From assembly GCA_002341345.1 (NCBI GenBank), contig DDNW01000201.1, positions 4,995 to 15,648 of the forward strand: DNA of 10,654 bases, written 5' to 3'. The translations under genes were made by a program, and so were the position numbers. Under the pieces are notes generated by a model, which was not told the origin of the DNA, ran no database searches, and saw only the letters and a program-made list of their open reading frames with translations. The stretch is from Erythrobacter sp. UBA2510. GTDB taxonomy: Bacteria > Pseudomonadota > Alphaproteobacteria > Sphingomonadales > Sphingomonadaceae. Positions 1 to 5,647 of this stretch are shown here, piece by piece (positions within the stretch are counted from its first letter, which is position 1; every line of letters begins with the position of its first letter).

Positions 1-95
1 TGGTCGAAGAAGCTGTGCAAGGCCCGTTGTTCGGCTGTCGCCAAAGCCTCGAAATAGTTGCGCGAGGGCAGCGTGCATTGCGTGAAATAGGTCAT
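1..95 (-). CDS. Unrecognised protein, N-terminal fragment cut by the window edge
   Basis: Only the first 31 codons lie in the window, beginning MTYFTQCTLPSRNYFEAL and continuing with an Ala/Gln/Arg-rich stretch. The ATG at 95-93 is preceded by AGGAGG six bases upstream, a near-perfect ribosome binding site, which is the main reason to believe the gene. I do not recognise the family. It lies downstream of ssb in the same direction, with a 400-base gap containing a hairpin, so it probably has its own promoter. The context (small genes next to a plasmid-type ssb) suggests a plasmid or ICE maintenance or transfer gene; that is inference only. Confidence 0.55.
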   Translation of the reverse strand, partial: MTYFTQCTLPSRNYFEALATAEQRALHSFFD

Positions 96-222
96 GATAA
101 TCCTCCTGAAATCTGTCGCGAGACGACAGGAGGTTGGCCGATGGGCTCGGGCAGACCGGGTCACAGGATCGCCTGACAGGGCGACCGCGAAGCGGCGCAA
201 GGGGGAAACGGTTTTGTCCGGT

Positions 223-239
223 GCCGGATGCAATCCGGC
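223..239. repeat. 17-base dyad GCCGGAT-GCA-ATCCGGC
   Basis: This is a perfect 7-base inverted repeat with a 3-base centre, upstream of the leftmost minus-strand gene. It could be an operator or a small hairpin. A 6-3-6 dyad sits in the matching position of the ssb leader (1021-1035). Confidence 0.5.
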
Positions 240-440
240 GGCGGGCAAAATGGTGGGCCCCCTGCCGTCCTTGATGCGGGCGGCGCGGGACCATCATGCT
301 GGAAATGCGGTAAGCCAGGCCAATCCAGTCCACCTCAAACGACCGTTTCAGATGATCGCTGCCATAATCGGTCGGGCCCTCCGGGCAGCGCCTGGCTATT
401 CCCCGGAGAAAAGAACGAGCGAAAGGACGTGTGTACAGCG

Positions 441-475
441 AAAGAGGCCCTGCCGTTTCCGGCAGAGCCTCCTTT
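441..475 (-). terminator. Hairpin after ssb, probable intrinsic terminator
   Basis: Read on the minus strand, an 11-base stem (AGGCTCTGCCG pairing with CGGCAGGGCCT, one G-T pair) closes a GAAA tetraloop at 445-470. It is flanked by AAAGG before and CTTT after. It begins about 25 bases past the ssb stop. The trailing T run is short, so termination may be only partial. The flanking A and T runs are symmetrical, so it could act on either strand. Confidence 0.6.
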
Positions 476-496
476 GGCTGGTTCGATGGCGCCGGA

Positions 497-883
497 TCAG
501 TCGATCGGAGGAGCGTCCTGGTTGTCGCCGCCATTGGCCCGCGAGAGGAAATCGACCTTGTCGGCAAGGATCTCCGAACCATACCGCGTCACACCGTCCT
601 GGTCTTCCCACTGGGTATAATGGATGCGGCCCTGAACTGAGACCAGCTGGCCTTTCGAGCAGTACTGACCGACGGTCTTGGCGAGGCCGTTGAAGCAGGT
701 CACACGGTGGAATTCGCTGTCCTTGGCGGTGTAGCCGTTCTCGTCCTTGTAGGTCTTGCCGTCCTTGTCGCGTGCAGGACGATCGGTGACGACAGTGATC
801 CCGGTAACGCTGGTTCCGCCCTTGGTTTCGCGGGTTTCCGGATCGCGGGCGATACGGCCGGTGAGGATTGCGATATTGGTCAT
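497..883 (-). CDS. ssb: Single-stranded DNA-binding protein (plasmid-type, short)
   Basis: This 128-residue protein binds single-stranded DNA during replication, repair or conjugative transfer. It starts MTNIAILTGRIARDPETRET, the usual first strand of the SSB OB fold. It continues with the EFHRVTCFNGLAKTVGQYCSKGQLVSV-type core (roughly residues 57-83) and GRIHYTQWEDQDGVTRY (86-102), all standard for the family. The OB domain fills almost the whole chain, and the disordered linker is missing. The C-terminus is GDNQDAPPID, not the usual acidic DDDIPF tip, so the final Pro-Phe that recruits partner proteins is absent. A second chromosomal-type ssb presumably exists elsewhere. The ATG is preceded by GAAGGAAC about ten bases upstream. 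A hairpin follows the stop codon, so the gene is probably transcribed alone. Confidence 0.93.
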   Translation of the reverse strand: MTNIAILTGRIARDPETRETKGGTSVTGITVVTDRPARDKDGKTYKDENGYTAKDSEFHRVTCFNGLAKTVGQYCSKGQLVSVQGRIHYTQWEDQDGVTRYGSEILADKVDFLSRANGGDNQDAPPID

Positions 884-896
884 GAGATAAGTTCCT

Positions 897-1028
897 TCAG
901 TTCCTCAAACCGGAGACCATCTCCGGCTTGCGAACGTCGATGAGAAACAGGGCATGGGAGGACTGCACCGCAGGCCCGACAGGGCCAAGGGAAACCGGTT
1001 CGTGACGGGTGGTGCGGGCCGCCCGCAT
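897..1028 (-). CDS. Possible 43-residue leader ORF just upstream of ssb
   Basis: An open frame begins MRAARTTRHEPVSLGPVG, ends DVRKPEMVSGLRN, and stops 13 bases before the ssb start codon, on the same strand. The composition is not absurd for a protein, and the close spacing would fit a leader peptide or a translationally coupled gene. Against it, there is no ribosome binding site before the ATG, which lies inside a dyad (1021-1035), and I recognise no family. A non-coding leader that happens to be open is equally likely. Confidence 0.22.
   Translation of the reverse strand: MRAARTTRHEPVSLGPVGPAVQSSHALFLIDVRKPEMVSGLRN
910..926. promoter_or_regulatory. 17-base dyad CCGGAGA-CCA-TCTCCGG in the ssb leader
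   Basis: A perfect 7-base inverted repeat with a 3-base centre ends 27 bases before the ssb ATG. It could be a repressor operator or a hairpin in the 5' leader. The sequence does not match an operator I can name. Confidence 0.4.
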
Positions 1029-1035
1029 CGCGGGC
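1021..1035. repeat. 15-base dyad GCCCGC-ATC-GCGGGC in the ssb leader
   Basis: A perfect 6-base inverted repeat with a 3-base centre lies about 140 bases upstream of ssb. On the minus strand it is followed by AACCGGTTTCCCTTGG and then GCCCTGTC. The same order of elements follows the 223-239 dyad in the leader of the leftmost gene. Confidence 0.4.
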
Positions 1036-1238
1036 AACACGGCCGGAAAGGAACGGGTTGCGGCTCCTCAGCTGACCTGGTTCAGACAGGTTCGCTCAGG
1101 AAAGCCGGATTGGCTTACGGTCGGGCATGAAGGATGGTTGATGAGCCGGTCTATCGTTCGGCTCTTTCGTTTAGGCGGGACGGTCTTCGAGAAACAGGCA
1201 TGTTTCCATCAACAGCAATACTCGCAGAGCTCGAAAAG

Positions 1239-1601
1239 TCAGACCGCAAGATCACCTTCGGCGAGCTTCAGACGGTTCGCCCATGTCAACATGATCCAAC
1301 CGAAGAGCAAATTCACAAGCACGCGAAACGAAAAGTACAGGAGAGCTGGAAGGGCAAAAATCCAATCGATAAGCGCATTCGGTGCAAGCGCGTAGCCAAC
1401 CTCCTTGAGGAAATACAGAAATGGCAGATGCATGGAGATGTGGGTTTCTACGGTAAGCCCGATGCCAATATGCGCATCCTTTGCGATGTCCCACGCCGCA
1501 TACAGCGTAATCAATCCATCGATCAGGCCACCAATGACGCCAGACCAGGCCAAGAAAATCAAAATTATCCTCATTTCCTTGTCTATTCTACTTACCGTCA
1601 C
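1239..1601 (-). CDS. Small membrane protein of unknown function
   Basis: This open frame gives up to 120 residues. Hydrophobic segments lie at about residues 11-34 (RIILIFLAWSGVIGGLIDGL) and 76-107, with a weaker one near 58-72, so two or three membrane helices are likely. I recognise no family or catalytic motif. The longest form starts at a GTG (1601-1599) without a visible ribosome binding site. An ATG at 1574-1572 has AAGGA only a base or so away, so the true start is uncertain. It lies 74 bases downstream of the methyltransferase on the same strand and may be the last gene of the AraC / desaturase / methyltransferase unit, although a loose inverted repeat occupies the gap. Confidence 0.55.
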   Translation of the reverse strand: MTVSRIDKEMRIILIFLAWSGVIGGLIDGLITLYAAWDIAKDAHIGIGLTVETHISMHLPFLYFLKEVGYALAPNALIDWIFALPALLYFSFRVLVNLLFGWIMLTWANRLKLAEGDLAV

Positions 1602-1618
1602 GCCGGCGCAATGAAAGC

Positions 1619-1661
1619 GGGCGCAGGCCCCATCTTGCCGTCACCGCGCATTGCTGCGCCC
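1619..1661 (-). terminator. Inverted repeat between methyltransferase and small membrane protein, weak terminator candidate
   Basis: GGGCGCAG (1619-1626) and CTGCGCCC (1654-1661) are perfect complements separated by 27 bases, just past the methyltransferase stop codon. There is no clean T run, and the loop is long, so it may instead be a spacer or attenuating structure. Confidence 0.25.
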
Positions 1662-1675
1662 AAAATCCTGTTTGA

Positions 1676-2349
1676 TTAACAAGGTTCTTCCGCTCGCTTC
1701 ATCGCGCTGATTATCGATATCGAACCGGTGACTGTGTTGAATTTTCTGAGCTCCCGGACCTCGACGAAACCGGCTCTGGACATCAACGGGATGAGCACCC
1801 CATCCGCATTCGGCTGCGTATCTGCAATTCCATCCAGCTGCTGAATCGTTGCCCTGAAAAGCTTACGCATGATCCACGAGGTTTGCTCTCCATAGTCCGC
1901 AACGAACAGGCGACCGCCCGGTTCGAGCACGGAATGGATCTCGCTTAGAAGCCGCATCTTCTCGTCGAGGCGCACCTGATGGAGAACAAGGCAAAGCGTT
2001 GCGATACTCGGTGTAGGCCAGTCCGCGACCGCATCTGCGGACATCATCGCGCGCCTGAATTCGACGTCTATGCCCGCGCGCCGCGCTTTCGCGCGAGCGA
2101 TCTCGATAGCATCGCCGTCCGGATCGATCCCCAAATAGGTGATCGCCGCATCGCCGGCGCTATGAGCAGCGAGAGACTGCCCGTTCCGGCTCCGACATCG
2201 AGTAGAACATCGTTGTCGTTCGGCGCGATGAGCCCGACAAGTGTCTTGCGCCATTTGGCCTCGCGGGTCGTGAGCCGGACACCAATGTCGTAAAGTGGCG
2301 TCAGGAAGCTGTAACCCGCAGGTGGAGTGTAGTTTGTCTGCTCGGCCAT
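1676..2349 (-). pseudogene. Class I SAM-dependent methyltransferase, frame broken by a one-base shift
   Basis: Two overlapping frames together make one normal methyltransferase of about 225 residues. The first frame begins MAEQTNYTPPAGYSFLTPLYD and carries motif I, LLDVGAGTGSLSLLIA, the SAM-binding glycine loop. The second continues with AITYLGIDPDGDAIEIARAKA (the acidic residue after strand beta-2 that holds the ribose), then LCLVLHQV, LEPGGRLFVADYG and the C-terminal strands. The switch falls at about 2151-2180, where one base appears to be missing relative to an intact gene. The family resembles UbiE/demethylmenaquinone-type enzymes that methylate small molecules or lipids, but the substrate cannot be read. 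The ATG at 2349-2347 overlaps the desaturase stop (TGATG), with GAAGGG upstream, so the two genes are coupled. It is either a recent pseudogene or carries a sequencing error; I see no slippery heptamer for programmed shifting. Confidence 0.8.
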
Positions 2350-3233
2350 CACGCTTGCCCTTCGTTTCGTACCGGGCCAGTCTCGGGTGAGGGCTGCCGC
2401 GTTCTAAACGGTTCGGTTAGCTGAGCCAGATACGTCTCGGGATAAGATTCCACACCAGCGAGGCCGACGGTTCCGGATCTTATATGCGCGCTCGAGACAA
2501 ACTTGCCCGTGCCAAGAAGCAGGTCCCAAATGGTGAAAAAGAGGCCGAAATTGACATTGCCCTCGGTTTCGGAGGCGAGGTGATGGTGGCGGTGCACCGG
2601 TGCAACGGCCCAGAGATATCTGAGCAGCCCGATCCGCATATCGACATTGGAGTGCTGAAGTTGCAGCTGGATCACGACCGCAAACGTCCCGACAACGGCG
2701 ACGTCGGTGGGGATACCCAAAAGCAACCATGGCAGAGCGCCGACTGAAATCTCGATCAACTGGTGGACGGGGTGTTTCAGAAGACCATTGAAACCGTACA
2801 TCCGGCGGACGGAATGGTGGACCGCGTGGAACCGCCACAACAGCGCGTTTCGATGACTGGCATAATGCGTGAGCGTAATGCCAACATCGAGAATGATGAT
2901 AGCGAGCACAACCTGCGTCCAGAACGGCCATGCATCCGGCCAAACCGAAGGCCACGGAACGAAGCTCGCGATAATGGGCAACAAGAGAACCAAGATGAGG
3001 ATCGACCCTTCGTTCACGAACGCATGAGCTATATCTCGCCGCGAGTCGCCATGGCTCGAGTTCCAGCGATCATCGAACGGCGCGATACGCTCTGCGAGCA
3101 GGGACACTGCAACCGAACCGAAAAACAGAGGGATCAACCAGCCCCGTGACACACCATTCGATATGATCAATGTGGCGCTGCCTAGAAAAACCAGGAAATA
3201 CAAAGGTGCGTACAGGGATCGAAAAATTGCCAT
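2349..3233 (-). CDS. Sterol desaturase / fatty acid hydroxylase family membrane di-iron protein
   Basis: This is an integral membrane oxygenase that uses a histidine-coordinated di-iron centre to hydroxylate or desaturate a lipid. The chosen start gives 294 residues beginning MAIFRSLYAPLYF. The His clusters are in the expected order: HYASH (about 123-127), HAVHH (136-140), HPVHQ (154-158), QHSN (194) and HRHHH (214-218). Hydrophobic segments lie at about 5-25, 32-50, 74-92, 103-120 and 160-192. An open frame extends further upstream into the AraC gene, but the ATG at 3233 has GGAG six bases before it and fits the domain boundary, so I prefer it. The stop overlaps the methyltransferase start. 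It lies 74 bases after the AraC-type regulator, which probably controls it. The lipid substrate is unknown. Confidence 0.88.
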   Translation of the reverse strand: MAIFRSLYAPLYFLVFLGSATLIISNGVSRGWLIPLFFGSVAVSLLAERIAPFDDRWNSSHGDSRRDIAHAFVNEGSILILVLLLPIIASFVPWPSVWPDAWPFWTQVVLAIIILDVGITLTHYASHRNALLWRFHAVHHSVRRMYGFNGLLKHPVHQLIEISVGALPWLLLGIPTDVAVVGTFAVVIQLQLQHSNVDMRIGLLRYLWAVAPVHRHHHLASETEGNVNFGLFFTIWDLLLGTGKFVSSAHIRSGTVGLAGVESYPETYLAQLTEPFRTRQPSPETGPVRNEGQA

Positions 3234-3307
3234 GCAGAACTCCATCAGGTCTGATGGTGAGTTACGCTGGCTAAGCGTGCGCAGTATTGAATGTTTCGCT
3301 GAGATCA

Positions 3308-4033
3308 TCAGCGAAATGTCGTTATCTTGAGCCTTGCGAGGCCGCGCGACGGTGTCACACCAAACCACTCAACAAGGCGGCGCGTAAAATGCGCCTGGTC
3401 GGAAAACCCTCCGGCCGCCGCTGCTTCGGCCAGATTGTGCGAGAGATCGAAGGCCTCGATCGCTTTTTGGACTTGGAGCCACTGCAAAAGCTTGGTCGTC
3501 GGCACTCCAAAATCACGAATAGAGATTTCGCGCAAACGGGTTGTCGAAATTCCCAAGATGCGCGCCAACTCGGCCGGGGAAGTACCAGGGTCCAGATTAT
3601 CGAGAATTGGCCCAAGCCGGTGATCAATCCGCGTTACGGCTCCTTTGCGCAGAAAGGTTTCAATCCAAAGTTGAGCATCCTGACTAGATCGGATGGCTGC
3701 CAAAGAGTTCGATTCAACCGCCGTCAGCGTCATTAAGCCGGTAAGCCGGTCGAGGTCGCGTACCCCGCGGAAGGTTGGATCGACATACAGCGAGCGGAGG
3801 GCGGCCCCCGATGGCTGTAGGCTATGCTCGAATCCCGCCGGCACCAGTACTGCGGCACCTTCTGCGAGATCCATCGTAGCAGTGCCAATGACGCTGACTG
3901 TCCCTGCAAGCGCCAGACTCACTTGATGCGCCACGTGCCTGTGGGGCCGGTTGTCGCCAACCTGTGCATCCAGCAGAGCCCAGCCTACACCAAGCATTAT
4001 CTCGCCGGTCCATTCGGTCTCGGTTTTCTTCAA
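3308..4033 (-). CDS. AraC-family transcriptional regulator with cupin-like N-terminus
   Basis: This 241-residue regulator has an N-terminal sensor domain of cupin type (about 20-90, with HRHVAHQVSLALAG and VLVPAGFEHSLQPSG, the usual paired strands). A C-terminal AraC DNA-binding domain follows (about 140-235). The first helix-turn-helix is near SPAELARILGISTTRLREI (152-170). The second is near LAEAAAAGGFSDQAHFTRRL (201-220), followed by the diagnostic FGVTPSR. The start is a TTG at 4033-4031, with GAGGAG about ten bases upstream; an ATG at 3997 is possible but has a weaker site. It is the first gene of the unit with the desaturase and methyltransferase and most likely activates that unit in response to a small ligand. 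The ligand is unknown. Confidence 0.9.
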   Translation of the reverse strand: MKKTETEWTGEIMLGVGWALLDAQVGDNRPHRHVAHQVSLALAGTVSVIGTATMDLAEGAAVLVPAGFEHSLQPSGAALRSLYVDPTFRGVRDLDRLTGLMTLTAVESNSLAAIRSSQDAQLWIETFLRKGAVTRIDHRLGPILDNLDPGTSPAELARILGISTTRLREISIRDFGVPTTKLLQWLQVQKAIEAFDLSHNLAEAAAAGGFSDQAHFTRRLVEWFGVTPSRGLARLKITTFR

Positions 4034-4234
4034 AGCGGGAATACTCCTCTCGAACGGCTTGGCAATTTAGGCAGTATCCTCGGTCTGCGCAGGCTTCGGG
4101 TCGCCAAATTCGCTCGAACGCAGAACTCAGTGCCGTTCCAGCATTCGAATGCGCCAAGTGTATGGTCTGGCATACCAACACATCTAGCCATGACCTGCCG
4201 AGAAATTATTCGACGCAGAGAGTTCCAGTTTGGC
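4034..4234. other. Intergenic region upstream of the AraC-type gene
   Basis: About 200 bases lie between the stop of the first paralogous small protein and the AraC-type start. Both genes are on the minus strand, so it should hold the promoter of the AraC / desaturase unit. It is somewhat AT-richer than its surroundings, but I cannot name a definite promoter or operator. Confidence 0.35.
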
Positions 4235-4573
4235 TCAGGAACGAAAATGCCCAGCGCGCTCCACCAGCTGGTTCATCTGGGTTGCTGCGTGGATCGTCAG
4301 GGGATGCTGCGTGGCGTCCGGTCGCGGCGTGATAAGGTCGGCCATGGCAGCGACCTGCTCAAGCTGCGCATCGCTTGCCTTCGACAGCAGACTGAGCACA
4401 ATGTTTTCAAGAGCGATCACCCGAATACGCAGCTGGGTCAGCTCGGTATCCGAAAGTGCGGGAATATCCTCTTCCTCGCAAGCAGCGGCGAGCGCTTCCT
4501 GGGGGCCGCATGGCAATGCTCCGCCTTCGTCTTCCCAGCGGGACAGCGCTGTGTCCTTCCTACTTGCAGTCAC
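4235..4573 (-). CDS. Small hypothetical protein, paralogue of the 6262-6549 gene
   Basis: The 112-residue protein starts MTASRKDTALSRWEDEGGA, followed by an acidic patch (about 32-37) and a helical core containing RIRVIALENIVLSLLSKAS (about 49-67). After that comes ITPRPDATQHPLT (81-93). The GTG start at 4573-4571 is chosen because AAGGAGG stands seven bases upstream; the longer ATG form begins before that site. From DIP onward it matches the plus-strand gene at 6262-6549 at roughly 41 of 75 aligned positions. There is no signal peptide, so it is probably cytoplasmic. The ALENIVLSLL stretch may form a helical dimerisation surface. I do not recognise a named function. Its neighbours link it to metal stress, as inference. 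Confidence 0.8.
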   Translation of the reverse strand: MTASRKDTALSRWEDEGGALPCGPQEALAAACEEEDIPALSDTELTQLRIRVIALENIVLSLLSKASDAQLEQVAAMADLITPRPDATQHPLTIHAATQMNQLVERAGHFRS

Positions 4574-4681
4574 AACAAGTCCTCCTTCCAGAGACAGTGG
4601 TGTCCAAGCCCGCAAGGCACTGCAGCCTTTTCGCCAAAACGAGTCGAAACCAGCGCTCGAGACCCAGTGTACCAGAAAAGC

Positions 4682-4720
4682 GGAACCCCGCGCCTAGGGT
4701 TGGGTCAAGCGCGGGGTTCC
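4682..4720. repeat. Perfect 12-base inverted repeat GGAACCCCGCGC / GCGCGGGGTTCC
   Basis: The two arms (4682-4693 and 4709-4720) are exact complements around a 15-base centre. There is no T run on either side, so it is not a typical intrinsic terminator. The centre contains TTGACC on the minus strand, a possible -35 for the small paralogue gene, but no good -10 stands at normal spacing. It could be a terminator, an operator or a recombination site. Confidence 0.6.
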
Positions 4721-4737
4721 TGAACGGCCCCGGGATA

Positions 4738-4752
4738 CCTGCGACCCGCAGG
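4738..4752. repeat. 15-base dyad CCTGCG-ACC-CGCAGG
   Basis: A perfect 6-base inverted repeat with a 3-base centre lies inside a larger GGCCCCG / CGGGGCC pair (about 4727-4772). It sits between the two bigger hairpins. Confidence 0.4.
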
Positions 4753-4783
4753 GCTCGGGGGGAGACGGGGCCGCCATTCTATT

Positions 4784-4834
4784 GGTGAAGAGACGACAAC
4801 CGGCCGGGAAACGGGCTCGGTTGTTCCCTTCACC
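4784..4834 (-). terminator. Long interrupted hairpin downstream of the lipoprotein gene
   Basis: GGTGAAG (4784-4790) pairs with CTTCACC (4828-4834). ACAACCG (4796-4802) pairs with CGGTTGT (4818-4824), with a small internal loop between the two stems. A further 3-base pairing is possible at the tip. On the minus strand it lies about 140 bases past the lipoprotein stop. It lacks a T run, so it may be an mRNA-stabilising or Rho-linked end structure, or part of a structured RNA. Confidence 0.4.
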
Positions 4835-4975
4835 TGAACGCTCGCCTTTCTTGAAAATCGATACATCGAGCGGGCATCGGCATGCCGGAACGTGTGATGA
4901 AAGCTTCGAGGCGGATTATGGGCATCACGAGACCCCTGTGACGGTCCATACTCTCTGAAACGGGACCATGCTCGC

Positions 4976-5365
4976 TCACATCCCGTCCATGTCGTGGTCC
5001 GACATCGATGGCATATCGTGACCCTCATGCGGATCGGGTGCCTGTGTTGGCTGGGCATCCGTCGGCGCGCGTGCGGCCGCAGGCGATGGCGCTCCCATCG
5101 GAGCGGTTGCCGGTCGGTCTGGTTGCCTCCCGGCAGGAGAAGCTTGATCCGACCGGTTCGAATTGGCCTCTCTAGCGGCAGAAGCAGCGTTGTCTTTCTC
5201 GCCTTCGCCCGGGACCGTGCTCTTGGTCGGTGGAGCTGTATACAGCGGCAAGGCATCCGCTTCAGTTGTTGTATCCTGCGTCTGATCACAGGCGGCGAGC
5301 CCCATCGCCAGTGTCGCCGCAGCAAGAGGGGCGACAACCGCGCTCCAGTTCGATCTACGCATCAT
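4976..5365 (-). CDS. Lipoprotein with His/Met/Asp-rich C-terminal tail, putative copper binder
   Basis: The 129-residue precursor has a signal peptide with positively charged MRRSNW and a hydrophobic run, ending in the lipobox LAAC (Cys26). A long Ala/Pro/Thr/Gln-rich, probably disordered linker follows (about 30-110). The C-terminal tail, DPHEGHDMPSMSDHDMDGM (111-129), is dense in His, Met and Asp, typical of periplasmic copper-binding segments. I recognise no folded domain. GAAGGA stands four bases before the first of two adjacent ATGs and seven before the second (5362), which may be the real start. The residue after the lipid-carrying Cys is Asp. It probably sequesters or passes on copper outside the inner membrane; this is inferred from composition and the nearby copper genes. 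Confidence 0.75.
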   Translation of the reverse strand: MMRRSNWSAVVAPLAAATLAMGLAACDQTQDTTTEADALPLYTAPPTKSTVPGEGEKDNAASAAREANSNRSDQASPAGRQPDRPATAPMGAPSPAAARAPTDAQPTQAPDPHEGHDMPSMSDHDMDGM

Positions 5366-5546
5366 TCAATCCTTCAAAGCCAAGAGATACCAAGGTGGTC
5401 TGGGCCAGGCTCAAGTTCGCGGCCCAGAACTTCCTGAACAAGTCGAGAGCCGCCATGATCAAGATTGCGGTACGAAGCGGAGTCCGGCTATCGGAGGCCC
5501 GGCTCGCCAGATAGGCCATCGCCAGACCGAGCCCGGCGAACAGCAT
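5355..5546 (-). CDS. Possible 63-residue membrane protein or gene remnant
   Basis: The frame begins MLFAGLGLAMAYLASRASD and has a second hydrophobic stretch (about 27-36). Its stop overlaps the first codons of the lipoprotein by 11 bases, which would fit translational coupling. The ATG has no good ribosome binding site. The frame stays open a little further upstream (RTQVHRWNG) to a TAG, so it might be the tail of a decayed gene. I do not recognise it. Confidence 0.3.
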   Translation of the reverse strand: MLFAGLGLAMAYLASRASDSRTPLRTAILIMAALDLFRKFWAANLSLAQTTLVSLGFEGLNDA

Positions 5547-5647
5547 TCCATTCCAGCGATGAACCTGCGTGCGCTATCCCCGCCAAATCAGAGACCGATA
5601 CGGTTTGAACCGAATATGATCGCAACGTTCGCCCGGACCACCACTTG

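Larger units (their letters stand above)
96..496. other. GC-rich intergenic stretch, no convincing gene
   Basis: Open frames occur here on the plus strand, but they run through the antisense of ssb or have no ribosome binding site, and I see no conserved protein motif. The stretch holds a hairpin just after ssb (445-470), a 7-3-7 dyad GCCGGAT-GCA-ATCCGGC (223-239), and a C/T-rich block on the minus strand (about 200-214). The last two also occur, in the same order, in the ssb leader. It probably carries the promoter of the leftmost gene, but I could not pick a clear -35/-10 pair. Confidence 0.5.
4574..4975. other. 400-base gap with stacked inverted repeats
   Basis: No convincing gene is present. 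Open frames on both strands lack ribosome binding sites and recognisable motifs. The stretch holds three separate hairpin-forming inverted repeats (4682-4720, 4738-4752, 4784-4834), listed individually, between the lipoprotein stop and the start of the small paralogue. Confidence 0.5.

Noticed and set aside
94..693. Long plus-strand open frames across the intergenic stretch and the ssb antisense
   Set aside because: They run antisense to a certain ssb gene, lack ribosome binding sites and show no protein motifs; GC-rich DNA gives such frames by chance.
1143..1172. An intrinsic terminator GAGCCG...CGGCTC followed by TTTCGTTT on the plus strand
   Set aside because: The stem is short, the loop is ten bases, and no plus-strand gene ends here; the strand of the neighbouring genes does not fit.
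2151..2180. Programmed frameshifting in the methyltransferase
   Set aside because: No slippery heptamer or obvious downstream stimulator is visible, and the family is not known to use recoding.
4682..4720. A tRNA gene or a MerR-type promoter in the perfect inverted repeat
   Set aside because: There is no cloverleaf or T-loop sequence, and the TTGACC in the centre has no acceptable -10 at 17-20 bases.
3824..4723. A 299-codon plus-strand open frame antisense to the AraC-type gene and the small paralogue
   Set aside because: It is the shadow of two well-supported minus-strand genes, and its composition is that of antisense translation (Arg/Ser/Pro/His-rich, no domain).
4784..4834. An integron attC site
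   Set aside because: The arms do not carry the required GTTRRRY / RYYYAAC core pair, and no gene cassette or integrase is nearby.
4705..5337. A 210-codon minus-strand frame overlapping the lipoprotein gene
   Set aside because: It is Arg/Pro-rich and has no signal peptide or motif; the alternative frame has a lipobox and a good ribosome binding site.
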